From Phocaeicola coprophilus (GTDB taxonomy: Bacteria > Bacteroidota > Bacteroidia > Bacteroidales > Bacteroidaceae): a DNA stretch of 64,000 nucleotides. Both the position numbers and the translations under genes were made by a program. The stretch spans positions 22,605 to 86,604 of the forward strand of contig JACJJM010000018.1 in assembly GCA_016900015.1 (NCBI GenBank). Direction: 5' to 3'. The number at the start of each line of letters is the position of its first letter. Position 1 is the first letter of the stretch. Under the pieces are notes generated by a model. That model was given only the letters and a program-made list of their open reading frames with translations, was not told where the DNA came from and made no database searches. Below, piece by piece: positions 7,251 to 16,254 of the stretch.

Positions 7251-8222
7251 ATGCGTATGAGAAGGATGAATAAGTTTATCTGTTCCCTGATGATGCTGAT
7301 GGGGACAGCTTGTGCCGGAGCGCAGACCTCCGACGGGGCGAAGCCGGAGGGGGCTGAAGTGCCTAAAGTGTATATGCTTAAAGAAATCAATTCGGCCAAC
7401 CTGGTGAAGATTTATGAAGCACTGGGACGTGAAGCCACCGGAAAAGTGGCCGTCAAACTTTCGACGGGCGAACCGGGCGGGCATAACTTCTTACAGCCTG
7501 CCTTGATTAAAGACCTCGTGCAGAAGGTGGACGGTACGATTGTGGAGTGTAACACGGCTTATGGCGGTGGGCGTTCCGACACGGAGTCGCACCGGAAGGT
7601 TGCGGAAGAACACGGATTCACGGCTATCGCTCCCGTTGACATCATGGATGCGGAAGGAGAAGCCCGCCTGCCGGTGTCGGGCGGCAAGCATATCGCCTAT
7701 GACATCGTCGGTTCGCATTACATGGACTATGACTTCACCGTCGTGCTTTCGCACTTCAAGGGGCATGCGATGGCTGGATTTGGAGGAGCCATCAAGAACA
7801 TTTCCATCGGCATAGCTTCTTCGAATGGCAAACGCTGGATTCATTCGGCCGGAGCGAGCACGACAAGCTGGGGGAATCCGACGCAGGAAGATTTTCTGGA
7901 GACGATGGCTGAGGCTGCCAAGGCTGTGGCCGATCACTGTGGTGATAAGATTCTCTACATCAGTGTGGCCAACAACTTGTCGGTGGATTGTGACTGTGAT
8001 TCTTCGCCTGCCGACCCGCAGATGGGCGACATTGGCATCCTTGCCTCACTCGACCCTGTCGCCTTGGACAAGGCCTGCACGGATCTGGTCCGCAATTCCG
8101 AGGACCACGGGAAGATACATCTCATCGAACGCATTGATTCCCGTAAGGGCATGCACACGCTGGAGTATGCCGAACAGATAGGTCTGGGTAGCCAACAGTA
8201 TCAGCTCGTGGAGCTGGATTGA
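7251..8222 (+). CDS. DUF362 domain protein with signal peptide
   Basis: A 323-residue DUF362 protein (or 318 from the ATG at 7266, MNKFICSLMM, which gives a cleaner signal peptide ending CAGAQ). DUF362 proteins often carry ferredoxin-like iron-sulfur clusters. Here the four-cysteine ferredoxin motif is absent; only DCDC, near residue 248, stands out, so metal binding is uncertain. Family blocks are KVAVKLSTGEPGGHNFL, VVLSHFKGHAMAGFGGAIKN and ILASLDPVALDKACTDLV. An exported location is predicted. No reaction is known. A clear terminator follows at 8244. Confidence 0.75.
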   Translation: MRMRRMNKFICSLMMLMGTACAGAQTSDGAKPEGAEVPKVYMLKEINSANLVKIYEALGREATGKVAVKLSTGEPGGHNFLQPALIKDLVQKVDGTIVECNTAYGGGRSDTESHRKVAEEHGFTAIAPVDIMDAEGEARLPVSGGKHIAYDIVGSHYMDYDFTVVLSHFKGHAMAGFGGAIKNISIGIASSNGKRWIHSAGASTTSWGNPTQEDFLETMAEAAKAVADHCGDKILYISVANNLSVDCDCDSSPADPQMGDIGILASLDPVALDKACTDLVRNSEDHGKIHLIERIDSRKGMHTLEYAEQIGLGSQQYQLVELD

Positions 8223-8243
8223 CGTCCGCACGTGGCTGACGGC

Positions 8244-8302
8244 GGGAGCGAGTTTGGAGCAAAAGTCTTTGGTTTGCTTCAGGCTCGCTCCCGTTTCTTT
8301 TT
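8244..8302 (+). terminator. Rho-independent terminator after the DUF362 gene
   Basis: Arms GGGAGCGAG and CTCGCTCCC (8244-8252 and 8284-8292) enclose an inner AGCAAA/TTTGCT stem and are followed by GTTTCTTTTT. Confidence 0.85.
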
Positions 8303-8490
8303 GCTGTTTCTCTAATTGTGTAGGTTTTTCCAAGTGGTTAGCCTTGTTCCGCCAGCGGGGATTCGCGTCCGGGAGAGGGAGTGGCATGTCGTCGGATGTC
8401 TGACGGAGGTGAGACGTATCGGTCGTTTTAAAGGATTGTGTGATAGCTTGTTATTCTGTCCTTTGGTAAGTCTTGGCTTGAGCCGGGCAC

Positions 8491-8585
8491 GCCTTCCTTT
8501 CTAGGCAAGGACGGAAAGGAAGGCGGCCGAGGACGGAAAGGTATCCGCTCGTGCACGGAATGGATGCGCGGTTCGGACCGCCTTA
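8491..8585 (+). repeat. Dispersed modular repeat, copy A
   Basis: An 11-base perfect inverted repeat (GCCTTCCTTTC, 8491-8501; GAAAGGAAGGC, 8514-8524) followed by further modules around GGACGGAAAGG and a CCTTAA end. It shares these units with copies near 14.8, 24.6, 34.4, 45.6 and 55.7 kb. Confidence 0.65.
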
Positions 8586-8657
8586 AGCCGGGTTTCGAAA
8601 GAGATGTTTCAGAGGTGGCAAAGGTGACGTATCGGGAACTTTTTTTGTCCGCACTGT

Positions 8658-9878
8658 TTACTTGTTACCCTTGATTCCGGCCACTTTCAGGCTGCGGACG
8701 ATTTGCCAGCGGTAGACCAGGCATGTCGTGACAAAATAGAAGCCCGTCTGAATCCATAAAGCCCGGATTTCGCTGGAGACGTCGGTCAGGGCAGCCCCCA
8801 TCGTATTGATATGTACGAAGCCGTTGATGCCGAATGTCGAGGGGAACACCCATGAGAGCACTTTCCAAAAGGTCGGCACGGAAGCTCCGGGCCAGGATAT
8901 GCCGCTGATGAACAGCAACGGCAGGGAGGTGAAGACAAATAGCAGCATGCACGTTTCGCGGTTGCGGACGACGGCCGAGGCGGTCATCGCGAAGAAGATG
9001 CAGGCCAGCAGGTAGGGCAGCATGAAGGATGCCAATGTCCAGCTGTCAGCCAGTTGCACCAGGCTGAACAGGTGGGGCACGAAGCAGGCGATATAGGTCC
9101 CCATCAGCATATAGATCATCAAGTATGCAAGCGACTTGCCAATCACGATGCGGAAAGTCCCGTGATGATGTTCGTCGATGGACGACAGTTCGAGGAAACG
9201 GTTCTTTTCCCGGAAGGTGCCCACGGACATGCCCACGCCGAGCAGTAGGGTCTGCTGGATGATGAGCATCAGCACGGCCGGGATGAGAAACGAAGCAAAG
9301 CCGTTTTGAGGATTGAAGAGCGTGACGTATTCATACTCGATGGGGCGAGTCGAGACTTCGCTCTGGCGCGGTGTGGCTCCTCCCAGACGTTCCACTTGGA
9401 TGCTGCGGTTCATGTCGAGCGACACTTCTGTGCACGTGCTTAGCAAGGCCTTGTAGTAGAGCAGTCCGCTCATGTCGCAGAAGATGGAGACCGTGGCTTG
9501 TTCGCCGTGGGCCAGGCGGTCGTTGAATTCTTCAGGGACATAGATGGTGCCGTATGCTCCCTTTTCCCTCATGATGCTCTTGGCTTCTTCCACGTCGGCC
9601 GCCCACGCCACGATGTGCACGTCGGCTGCTCCGTCCACTCTGCGTAGGAACTCACGCGAGGTGGCCGAGTGAGATTCGTCGACAGCCACGACCGGCACTT
9701 CACGCACTGTTTCATTTGTATAGATGAAAGCATATATGAGCGGGTAGCCCAGCGGGACGAGGATGAAGAAGATGAGCACGCCGGCGTCGCGAAAGACATT
9801 GCGCATCTCCATGCTCCACACATGGAATATGTCTGATAGTCCTTCATGCAGTGTGCTTCGTAGGTTTATAAGTTTCAT
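8658..9878 (-). CDS. ABC-2 type transporter permease
   Basis: A 406-residue ABC-2 family permease (YhgE/Pip and YbhS/YbhR-like layout): one helix at about 34-55, a large extracytoplasmic domain to about 200, then five to six helices to the end. SGISWPGASVPTFWKVLSWVFPST is characteristic of the C-terminal half. It would form half of an inner-membrane export channel with the permease upstream, from which it is separated by 17 bases. It is last of four genes in the operon TolC, HlyD adaptor, permease, permease. No ATP-binding gene is present, so the energy source must be encoded elsewhere or these work differently. Confidence 0.85.
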   Translation of the reverse strand: MKLINLRSTLHEGLSDIFHVWSMEMRNVFRDAGVLIFFILVPLGYPLIYAFIYTNETVREVPVVAVDESHSATSREFLRRVDGAADVHIVAWAADVEEAKSIMREKGAYGTIYVPEEFNDRLAHGEQATVSIFCDMSGLLYYKALLSTCTEVSLDMNRSIQVERLGGATPRQSEVSTRPIEYEYVTLFNPQNGFASFLIPAVLMLIIQQTLLLGVGMSVGTFREKNRFLELSSIDEHHHGTFRIVIGKSLAYLMIYMLMGTYIACFVPHLFSLVQLADSWTLASFMLPYLLACIFFAMTASAVVRNRETCMLLFVFTSLPLLFISGISWPGASVPTFWKVLSWVFPSTFGINGFVHINTMGAALTDVSSEIRALWIQTGFYFVTTCLVYRWQIVRSLKVAGIKGNK

Positions 9879-9895
9879 GATGTTCTTTCGTTAGT

Positions 9896-11068
9896 TTAGG
9901 GAATATAGCGGTAATGGAGCAGGGCCTTGTGCAGCCGTTTCAGGATGAATAGCGGCAACAGGGCGAAGACAAGCAGGGCGAAATAGGCCTCCCAGCTGTA
10001 GAGCATGGGATAGCCGTTGAGCGCCTGGTCCACATAGATAAGGAAATAATGCCTCAACGGGAAGAGGACGCTCAGGGCCTGGAGCGTCGGGTGCATGGCC
10101 ATGACAGGGAAACTGAAGCCTGAAATGGAGAAGGAGATGACTCCCCACAGGGATGCCGCGCTCAGGGCAAAGCGCAGGGACGGCAGCAGTCCATAGAGAA
10201 ATATGCCGAATGACTGTGAGGCCAGTACCATGAGGAAAGAGGCCAGAAGCATGGGGATAATGCCGCTATTGCACGGATAGCCTAAGATGAGATAGAGATA
10301 TACGTTGTATCCGGCAGCCATGATAAAGAACACAATCGTGTGGGGCAGTAGCTTTCCGGCCAGGGCCAACGGCAGGTTGCCGCCGGCAGTGCGTAGCCAG
10401 GTTTGCGCCGTGCCTTCCTTCACTTCCGACCCGATGGCATAGACCGTCACCAGAAAGATGAGTAGCATCAATATGCCCGGTATGAGCGTATTGCTCAAGT
10501 AGACGGAATAGTTCAACCAAGGGTTGTGCAGCGGGTGTGTGTCGATGAGGATAGGTTGGAGGAATCCCAGGGCCTGTTGCTCTGTAGCTCCTCGCGCCAA
10601 TAGCGTCTGTTGGCCTATCGAAGCGTTGGCCAGGACGGTCATGGTGAGCAGGTCCTTGTAGAGCAGGGAGCCGGCGATGAGATAGGAGCCGTTTGTGTAG
10701 AATGACACGCGCGGTTGCCTCCCGGCGATGGCGTCGGCCGTCGTACCCTGCGGGATGTAGTAGAAGGCGTAGATGTCGCCCCGCTGCATGGCCCGCCGTG
10801 CTTCGGTCACATCCTTGTAGTGTGCCGTGATGTGTGTCTGTTGGAACGCATCCAGATTGCGCAGGAGTGCGCGTGTAGTCGAAGTGTTGTCTTGGTCGAC
10901 AGCGCCCACGGGCAGATTGGTAGGAAGCCCGTCGGCCATCAGGGTCGTGAAGAAGATGTAGCAGAACAGTGGTGCAATCACCATGCAGAAGACATAGAGC
11001 GGGCGTGAACACATTCGCCTGCCCTCACGCATGATGAGCATCGCTATACGATGTAGGACCGTTCGCAT
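9896..11068 (-). CDS. ABC-2 type transporter permease
   Basis: A 390-residue ABC-2 family permease, paralogous to the next gene. It has a helix at about 24-45, an extracytoplasmic domain of about 150 residues, then several helices; SISGFSFPVMAMHPTLQALS matches the corresponding block of its partner. Together they would make a heterodimeric channel. It begins 30 bases after the HlyD adaptor gene. The substrate is unknown; related systems export drugs, bile salts or lipids. Confidence 0.85.
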   Translation of the reverse strand: MRTVLHRIAMLIMREGRRMCSRPLYVFCMVIAPLFCYIFFTTLMADGLPTNLPVGAVDQDNTSTTRALLRNLDAFQQTHITAHYKDVTEARRAMQRGDIYAFYYIPQGTTADAIAGRQPRVSFYTNGSYLIAGSLLYKDLLTMTVLANASIGQQTLLARGATEQQALGFLQPILIDTHPLHNPWLNYSVYLSNTLIPGILMLLIFLVTVYAIGSEVKEGTAQTWLRTAGGNLPLALAGKLLPHTIVFFIMAAGYNVYLYLILGYPCNSGIIPMLLASFLMVLASQSFGIFLYGLLPSLRFALSAASLWGVISFSISGFSFPVMAMHPTLQALSVLFPLRHYFLIYVDQALNGYPMLYSWEAYFALLVFALLPLFILKRLHKALLHYRYIP

Positions 11069-11098
11069 AATCTGTATGGGTTTAAGGGTGACATGGGG

Positions 11099-12097
11099 TT
11101 ACTGGTTGTTTTCCTGTACGATGATGCTCATGCCGGGACGTAGTCCGGGGAGTGGGTGGGCAGGCTCGGCACGCACCTCGAATGTTTTCAGGTCAAACTG
11201 GCCTGTGGCTTTGGTGGCTTTCCAGGCAGCGTAGCTTCCCAGGTCTTTCAGATAATAGACTTTCAGATGCACGTTCTGGTCCAGTGCGGGGACATAGGCA
11301 TCTATTTCTTTGCCCACTTGGAAGTCTTTCAGCAAGTCTTCACGCACGTTGAACGTGGCCCATACGGCATCAAGCAGGGTAATGTTCATGATGGGTGCGC
11401 CCGTGCCTACCAGCTCGCCGACTTTCGGGAAGATTTCGGTCACCTCGCCGTCGGCTTGGGCGATGAGGACCGTCTCGTCGATGTAAGAGGTTACCTCTGC
11501 CACGGCGCCCTTGGCCTGGTTGACCAGTGCGGCTGCCATCTCTTTGTCTTCGCGTTGTGTTCCGTTGCGGGCCATGTCATATTGGGCATGGGCAGCCTTT
11601 TCTGTAGCGGCCATCGCCTGATAGTTGGCAAAGGCTTCGTCGCGCTTTTGTGCCGACATCACGCCTTCTTCAAACAGGCGGTTGACACGGTTATATGACT
11701 TTTCTGCGATCTCCAGTCCGGCTTTGGCCTTTTGCCAGAGCTCGAAAGCGGCTTGAAGCTGTTCGGCGCGTGTGCCGTGTTCGGCTTTCTGGTGCTGTGC
11801 TTGGGCAGCTGCCTGGACAGCCTCAGCCTGTTCCAGCTTGGCCATTACGTCGGGAGCTTCGAGCAGGGCCAAGGTGTCTCCCCGATGGATGCGTTGGCCT
11901 TCTTTGACACGGAGTTCCAGGATTCTGCCCGGCACTTTGCTGGACACGAGATACTCATCCGCTTCTGCCTGGCCTTGTATGTATTCCGGCGATTTGCCTA
12001 GTGTGAGATAGCCGATAAGGGCTACGATGCCGATGACGACCACCAGCGTGATAAGTGCCAGTATGATGTTTTTGTTTTGTTGTTTCTCTGTAAGCAT
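11099..12097 (-). CDS. HlyD/EmrA-type efflux periplasmic adaptor
   Basis: A 332-residue membrane fusion protein. One membrane helix at about 13-33 anchors it in the inner membrane. Split lipoyl halves surround a helical hairpin: DEYLVSSKVPGRILELRVKEGQ at the N-side, an alanine- and glutamine-rich coiled coil at about 85-200, and AQADGEVTEIFPKVGELV after it, followed by a beta-barrel part. It would bridge the two permeases and the TolC channel across the periplasm. It lies 47 bases after tolC and 30 before the first permease. Confidence 0.9.
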   Translation of the reverse strand: MLTEKQQNKNIILALITLVVVIGIVALIGYLTLGKSPEYIQGQAEADEYLVSSKVPGRILELRVKEGQRIHRGDTLALLEAPDVMAKLEQAEAVQAAAQAQHQKAEHGTRAEQLQAAFELWQKAKAGLEIAEKSYNRVNRLFEEGVMSAQKRDEAFANYQAMAATEKAAHAQYDMARNGTQREDKEMAAALVNQAKGAVAEVTSYIDETVLIAQADGEVTEIFPKVGELVGTGAPIMNITLLDAVWATFNVREDLLKDFQVGKEIDAYVPALDQNVHLKVYYLKDLGSYAAWKATKATGQFDLKTFEVRAEPAHPLPGLRPGMSIIVQENNQ

Positions 12098-12144
12098 AGT
12101 CTTGTATATGTTTGAGGGTTGATGATGGTATTACTGTGAGTTGT

Positions 12145-13560
12145 TTAAAGTCCGGCTGAAAGCTGGCCGATAGCCTTTTTGAGATAGACATCGGTCAGTT
12201 TCACGTCTATCTGGGCATCTATCTTTTCCGATTGTGCCGACAGCCAGGCGGTTTGTGCTTCCAGTACATTGCTGGTGGGGATAACCCCTTCGCGGAAACC
12301 TAAGTTGGCATAGCGCAGGTTTTCTTCTGCTTTTTCCATGTTTTTTTGTGCCATGCTCAGCTTGTGTGCTGCTTCATTGACCTTGTAGGCACACTGGTTC
12401 ACTTGAAGCTCTATCTGCTCTTTGGCGTTGTCCAGTTGATAACGGGCCGCGTCGGCCTGCGCTCGTGCCGACTTCACTTTGTAAATTCCTTCGCCCCAGT
12501 GGAACAGAGGAATGCTCACCATGACTCCTACGTTCCACATGCCGCGGAACTTGTTTTCGAAACTGTTGAACACCGAAGGGTTGGTGATGAGATAGTTGCC
12601 CGTGAGGGCCACGGAGGGCAAAAATTCAGAGCGGACAAGGTTCACTTTCTGCCGGTAGATTTTATTGGCCAGCTCCAGGCTGATGATTTCCGGACGGTTG
12701 GCCAGTGCCGTTTCCACGTTGGCTGCCGTGCTGTTGGGGGGCAGGGTGAGGTCGTCCAGTTCTTCGTCTGCAAGCCGGATGGGTGTGTCGAGCGGTATGC
12801 CGCATCGCTGACACAGCAGCATACGGGCCAAAGACAGTCCGTCATTGACTTTGGTCAGTGTCATTTCGGCTTCGTTGACCTTCACTTTGACCGACAGTCC
12901 GTCTGCCTTCGTGGCCACGCCTTCGCGTATCATTTTCTCCACGTCGCTGTCCAGCTTTTTCACCAAAGAAAGAAAGCTTTCGGCCAGCCGTTTTTTGTTG
13001 GCCAGCGACACTACCTGCCAATAGGCTTCGTCCGTGCTGAGGATGGTTTCCTGCGTGCTTGCGTTTTCCTGCGCTTGCGAGAGCCTTTCTGTGAAACGGG
13101 TGATTTGGTTGTATGCGCGGATTTTGCCGCCCATGAAGATGGGTTGTGTCAGGGTGACAGCTCCCGCATAGACATTTCTCGTGTCTGTGCGCAGGTCGTT
13201 CACCAATGCGCCTCCCAGGGAGTTGAGGAGCTGGTCGACTCCCAGGCTTTGCAGAGGTGGAAGGGCTGTCGCGAGTGATGTCCCCATGTTGCTGATGGCT
13301 GTCTGCTGCTCGTCGCTCAGGAGGGAGATTTCCTTGTTGTTGTGCAGGTAGGCGCCTGTTGCCGACAGCTTGGGCAGATAGTTTGTGAAGGCGGCTTTGC
13401 GTTCATAGCGGGCAGCCTTCGTCTTTTTGCGTGCGATGCGTAGCTCCTTATTGTTGCGCAATGCCATTGTACGGCAACTGTCCAGCGTGAGGACTGTTTG
13501 GCTGCGGGCCGTCGTGCTTCCGAGGGCGCACAGCAGGAGGATGCCGATTAGAGTTTTCAT
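12145..13560 (-). CDS. TolC family outer membrane efflux protein
   Basis: A 471-residue outer membrane factor. The signal peptide ends at about residue 20 (TTARSQ). Two repeats typical of the OEP fold follow: VLTLDSCRTMALRNNKEL at the start and the matching second half from about 260 (NVETALANRPEIISLELANK), ending with LEAQTAWLSAQSEKIDAQID. It forms the trimeric exit duct of a tripartite pump with the adaptor and permeases downstream. It is first in the minus-strand operon. Confidence 0.9.
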   Translation of the reverse strand: MKTLIGILLLCALGSTTARSQTVLTLDSCRTMALRNNKELRIARKKTKAARYERKAAFTNYLPKLSATGAYLHNNKEISLLSDEQQTAISNMGTSLATALPPLQSLGVDQLLNSLGGALVNDLRTDTRNVYAGAVTLTQPIFMGGKIRAYNQITRFTERLSQAQENASTQETILSTDEAYWQVVSLANKKRLAESFLSLVKKLDSDVEKMIREGVATKADGLSVKVKVNEAEMTLTKVNDGLSLARMLLCQRCGIPLDTPIRLADEELDDLTLPPNSTAANVETALANRPEIISLELANKIYRQKVNLVRSEFLPSVALTGNYLITNPSVFNSFENKFRGMWNVGVMVSIPLFHWGEGIYKVKSARAQADAARYQLDNAKEQIELQVNQCAYKVNEAAHKLSMAQKNMEKAEENLRYANLGFREGVIPTSNVLEAQTAWLSAQSEKIDAQIDVKLTDVYLKKAIGQLSAGL

Positions 13561-13625
13561 AATTCCGATAGTGGATTAAACGTTTTGATGGCCCTTCTGG
13601 AGGAAGGACAGTGTCTATGCAAAGT

Positions 13626-13658
13626 AAAATGCCATTGCCTGAAAAGCAATGGCATTTT
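13626..13658. terminator. Bidirectional hairpin terminator
   Basis: Perfect 13-base arms AAAATGCCATTGC and GCAATGGCATTTT with a 7-base loop, flanked by A- and T-rich ends. On the minus strand it lies 40 bases beyond the end of the coiled-coil gene, so it should stop that gene's transcripts before tolC. Confidence 0.8.
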
Positions 13659-13697
13659 AGGAAATAATAACGTTATCAGGGTTAAAAAGGCCTACTC

Positions 13698-14573
13698 TCA
13701 GTCGAGTTCGAATGACTGTGAGCCGATGAGGTTGCCATCGGCGAAGATGTCGACCCGGTAGGTGCCGGCCTGGAGGAATTCCTCTACGTCCCAGTAGACC
13801 ATGACGTTTTGTTCTTCGCCCGTGTATTCGATGTATTTCTTGATGGAGTAGGCGATGTTGCGGTCTTCATAGGGGAAGGTGTTGGACGCGCTCTTGGTGA
13901 GCACTTCTTGGTTGGGCTTCGTGATGCGGACGTAGATAGCGCGTTGGCCGGTCTGTGCCGTGATGTTCTTCACGATGGTGAATCCGATGTCGAAGCGCGT
14001 GATACGTTTGATGCGTGTGGTCTTCTTGCCCCGTTTGTTGGTGGGCGTGATGGTGATGTGGGTAGCATCAAGCTGGGAAGCCAGGGTCACTTTCTCGTTC
14101 AGCGACTTCTTCTCTTCGCTCAGGCTGCTGATTTGTTGGGTGGCTTCGGAGTATTTCTTTTTCACCGTCTGGTTTTCCGAGGCCAGCTGTTGGTTGACAC
14201 GGTTCAGCGAGTCGATTTGGATGATGTAGGTGCGCATGACGGCGCGGACGGTCTTCAGTTCCTTGCGCAGGCGCATGATTTCGGCCGCGTTGGTCGACTT
14301 CACTTGGCGCAACTCTTCGAGCAGGCGTTGTGTGCGCAGCTTCTCCTGTTCCAGTTTTTCGTAGAGGGAGTCATTGTTGATTTTGATTTGCAGCTCGTCA
14401 TACTGGGTTGCGAAGCTGGAGTATTCGTTTTCCAGTTCTTCCTTTTCCACTTCGAAGAGTTGTTGCATCTCCTGATTGGCCGTGTGGCTGCGGAAAAGCA
14501 GGAAGGACACGGCGCCGAGTCCGATGACAAGTACAATGATGAGTGTTACGATGAGGCCTTTTTTGTTTTCCAT
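13698..14573 (-). CDS. Membrane-anchored coiled-coil protein of unknown function
   Basis: A 291-residue protein with one membrane helix at about 7-27 (GLIVTLIIVLVIGLGAVSFL), a long coiled coil at about 34-165 rich in glutamate, glutamine and leucine, and a C-terminal beta-rich domain (about 185-291) ending in SQSFELD. Topology suggests a short cytoplasmic tail and a periplasmic rod carrying a folded tip. It looks conserved and complete but I do not recognise a family. It is a single-gene unit with a -7 element TATCTTTG on the minus strand at 14615-14622 and a terminator 40 bases beyond its stop. Confidence 0.75.
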   Translation of the reverse strand: MENKKGLIVTLIIVLVIGLGAVSFLLFRSHTANQEMQQLFEVEKEELENEYSSFATQYDELQIKINNDSLYEKLEQEKLRTQRLLEELRQVKSTNAAEIMRLRKELKTVRAVMRTYIIQIDSLNRVNQQLASENQTVKKKYSEATQQISSLSEEKKSLNEKVTLASQLDATHITITPTNKRGKKTTRIKRITRFDIGFTIVKNITAQTGQRAIYVRITKPNQEVLTKSASNTFPYEDRNIAYSIKKYIEYTGEEQNVMVYWDVEEFLQAGTYRVDIFADGNLIGSQSFELD

Positions 14574-14793
14574 TGTTGTCTTACGTGCATTTGATTTGTG
14601 AATAATGTTGGAGGCAAAGATAGAGAATAGTTTTGTGATTCGTAGCGTTCAGGCGGGTAAAACCTTCATCGGACGTCTCTTCAAGCGGCTTTGTCCTTCG
14701 GGGCAGGTGGACTGTGCGTAAAATATTGGTTACAAATCGAGGACTGTTCCCAGCTTGACAGGTCTTGAGCTGGAGTCGGCGGTTGCTTCCCCT

Positions 14794-14876
14794 CTATTCC
14801 GTCCATGCACGGAAAGGAGGGTAGGCGAGCACGGAAAGGAAGGCGGGCGCGGACGGAGTCTATTCCGCTCGCGGCT
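14794..14876 (+). repeat. Dispersed modular repeat, copy B
   Basis: Contains GCACGGAAAGGAGGGTAGGC, then GAGCACGGAAAGGAAGGCG, then GGACGGAGTCTATTCCG, i.e. two well-matched modules of about 22 bases and a diverged third. Confidence 0.65.
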
Positions 14877-15034
14877 TCTGTCAAGGCTGAGAATGTATGT
14901 TTATAAGTGGTTGTTTGATAGATGTTTACTGGATTTTTACTGAGGGCGTTTCAGGCATGGACAGGCTTTGTGCCCGATGAAAGCACCGTGTGTGGTGCTG
15001 GGACGGGCATTGCGAAAAGACTGTACAGCAGAAA

Positions 15035-15072
15035 GCCCGGCACACGAGCTGTCGGGAGCAGGTGTGCCGGGC
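15035..15072 (-). terminator. Terminator of the SusCD/TlpA operon
   Basis: Perfect 11-base arms GCCCGGCACAC and GTGTGCCGGGC with a 16-base loop. On the minus strand it is followed by TTTC and lies 39 bases after the TlpA stop. Confidence 0.75.
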
Positions 15073-15110
15073 ATATACCGGATGGTGTGTACGGAGATGG
15101 GTGGCAGTGT

Positions 15111-16217
15111 TTACCGGAGTAGTTCGGCCAGCTTGTCGGCCAATGCTTCGCCGCGCAGGTTCTCACCCACCATCACGCCCTCGGCATCAATGAGATACAT
15201 CGCGGGGATGGCTTTCACATGATAGAGGCTTGCGACGCCCGTTTCGTCAAGATAGTTGTTCCACGGGAGCTGTTCCTCTTCGAGTGCCTTCTCCCAATCT
15301 GTCTTCTTCTTGTCGATGGAGATGCTCACGATGTCGAAACCGCGGTCGGCATACTGCTTGTAGAGTGCCTTCAGGTTGGGAATCTCCTTGCGGCAAGGCC
15401 CGCACCAGGAAGCCCAGAAGTCGATGAGGACATATTTCTTGCCCTCGCGCAGGGAAGCCAGGGTCACATCTTGTCCGTCAGCGCCTTTCACCGTAAACTC
15501 CGGCACTTTTGAGCCGACCATTCCGGCGGGATAGAGTTCTTCTTTCACCATCTGCCCGTAGCGCGATGCCTTAGCCTCATCGGAGAAGGCTTCGTACCAA
15601 GGTTTCTGGTCGTCGGTCAGGTAGGAGGTTAGTGAAACCAGCAGCAGCGGTCCCCAGAAGGAGTCTTTCTCACGCATGATGGCTGCGTGGTAGACCGAGT
15701 CGACAGTGTGGAAGAAGGCGGCATCCACTTTTTCCCGTACCTCTCGGGGTGCGTCTTTGTAGTTGCGTGCATTGGCCTGATAGAGGGAGTCCATGCTTTG
15801 GTGTACGCTCATCAATGAGTCATAGCGGGTACTGAGCGGCGAGCCGGTGACGGTGAGTTTTTCTAAGTCATAGTTTGGCATGCCGTTGACGGAGTCAGCC
15901 GTCACGGAGCCGGACACGTCGATGGAGGCGTTTTCCAGCATCAGGCGGCGTGAGCCGTAGGCATCTTTCACGACCAAGAGCATGGCGAGAGGCTCGTCAG
16001 CGTTGCCGGTGAATGTGAACTGTCCGCCGACGACAGTCGTGTCGGCGATAGGTTTCGAATGTTCGTGGCTGACGGGGACGAGCTGGATGTGCGTGCCGTC
16101 GGGCAGACCTTGGATAGTGCCGCGGAGGACATACGTGTCTGACGGTTTCTGGTCGCATGCTGTGAACATGGTGGTCAGCAGTGAGGCGATGGTCAGGAGC
16201 AAGGTGTTTGTTTTCAT
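15111..16217 (-). CDS. TlpA/ResA-type thiol-disulfide oxidoreductase lipoprotein
   Basis: A 368-residue lipoprotein; the start at 16217 (MKTNTLLLTIAS) gives a proper signal with lipobox cysteine (TMFTAC). The N-terminal half resembles DUF4369 (VLRGTIQGLPDGTHIQLVP). From about residue 230 there is an AhpC/TSA-thioredoxin domain with the redox motif WCGPC in FWASWCGPCRKE and the cis-proline region KAIPAMYLID. Such proteins reduce or isomerise disulfides in the periplasm. It closes the operon susC, susD, DUF4843, PKD-like, tlpA, a common arrangement in Bacteroidales whose substrate is not known. Confidence 0.9.
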   Translation of the reverse strand: MKTNTLLLTIASLLTTMFTACDQKPSDTYVLRGTIQGLPDGTHIQLVPVSHEHSKPIADTTVVGGQFTFTGNADEPLAMLLVVKDAYGSRRLMLENASIDVSGSVTADSVNGMPNYDLEKLTVTGSPLSTRYDSLMSVHQSMDSLYQANARNYKDAPREVREKVDAAFFHTVDSVYHAAIMREKDSFWGPLLLVSLTSYLTDDQKPWYEAFSDEAKASRYGQMVKEELYPAGMVGSKVPEFTVKGADGQDVTLASLREGKKYVLIDFWASWCGPCRKEIPNLKALYKQYADRGFDIVSISIDKKKTDWEKALEEEQLPWNNYLDETGVASLYHVKAIPAMYLIDAEGVMVGENLRGEALADKLAELLR

Positions 16218-16254
16218 TGTGATGGTATTGGTATGATGTTTAAGATTGTCGTTG

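Larger units (their letters stand above)
8223..8657. other. Intergenic gap with terminator and repeat copy A
   Basis: This 435-base gap lies between the ends of two convergent genes. It contains the terminator at 8244-8302 and copy A of the dispersed modular repeat at 8491-8585. No gene is visible in the remainder. Confidence 0.6.
14574..15110. other. Intergenic gap with repeat copy B and a terminator
   Basis: This 537-base gap holds the -7 element of the coiled-coil gene (14615-14622), copy B of the dispersed repeat (14794-14876) and the tlpA terminator (15035-15072). The remainder shows no credible gene. Confidence 0.6.
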
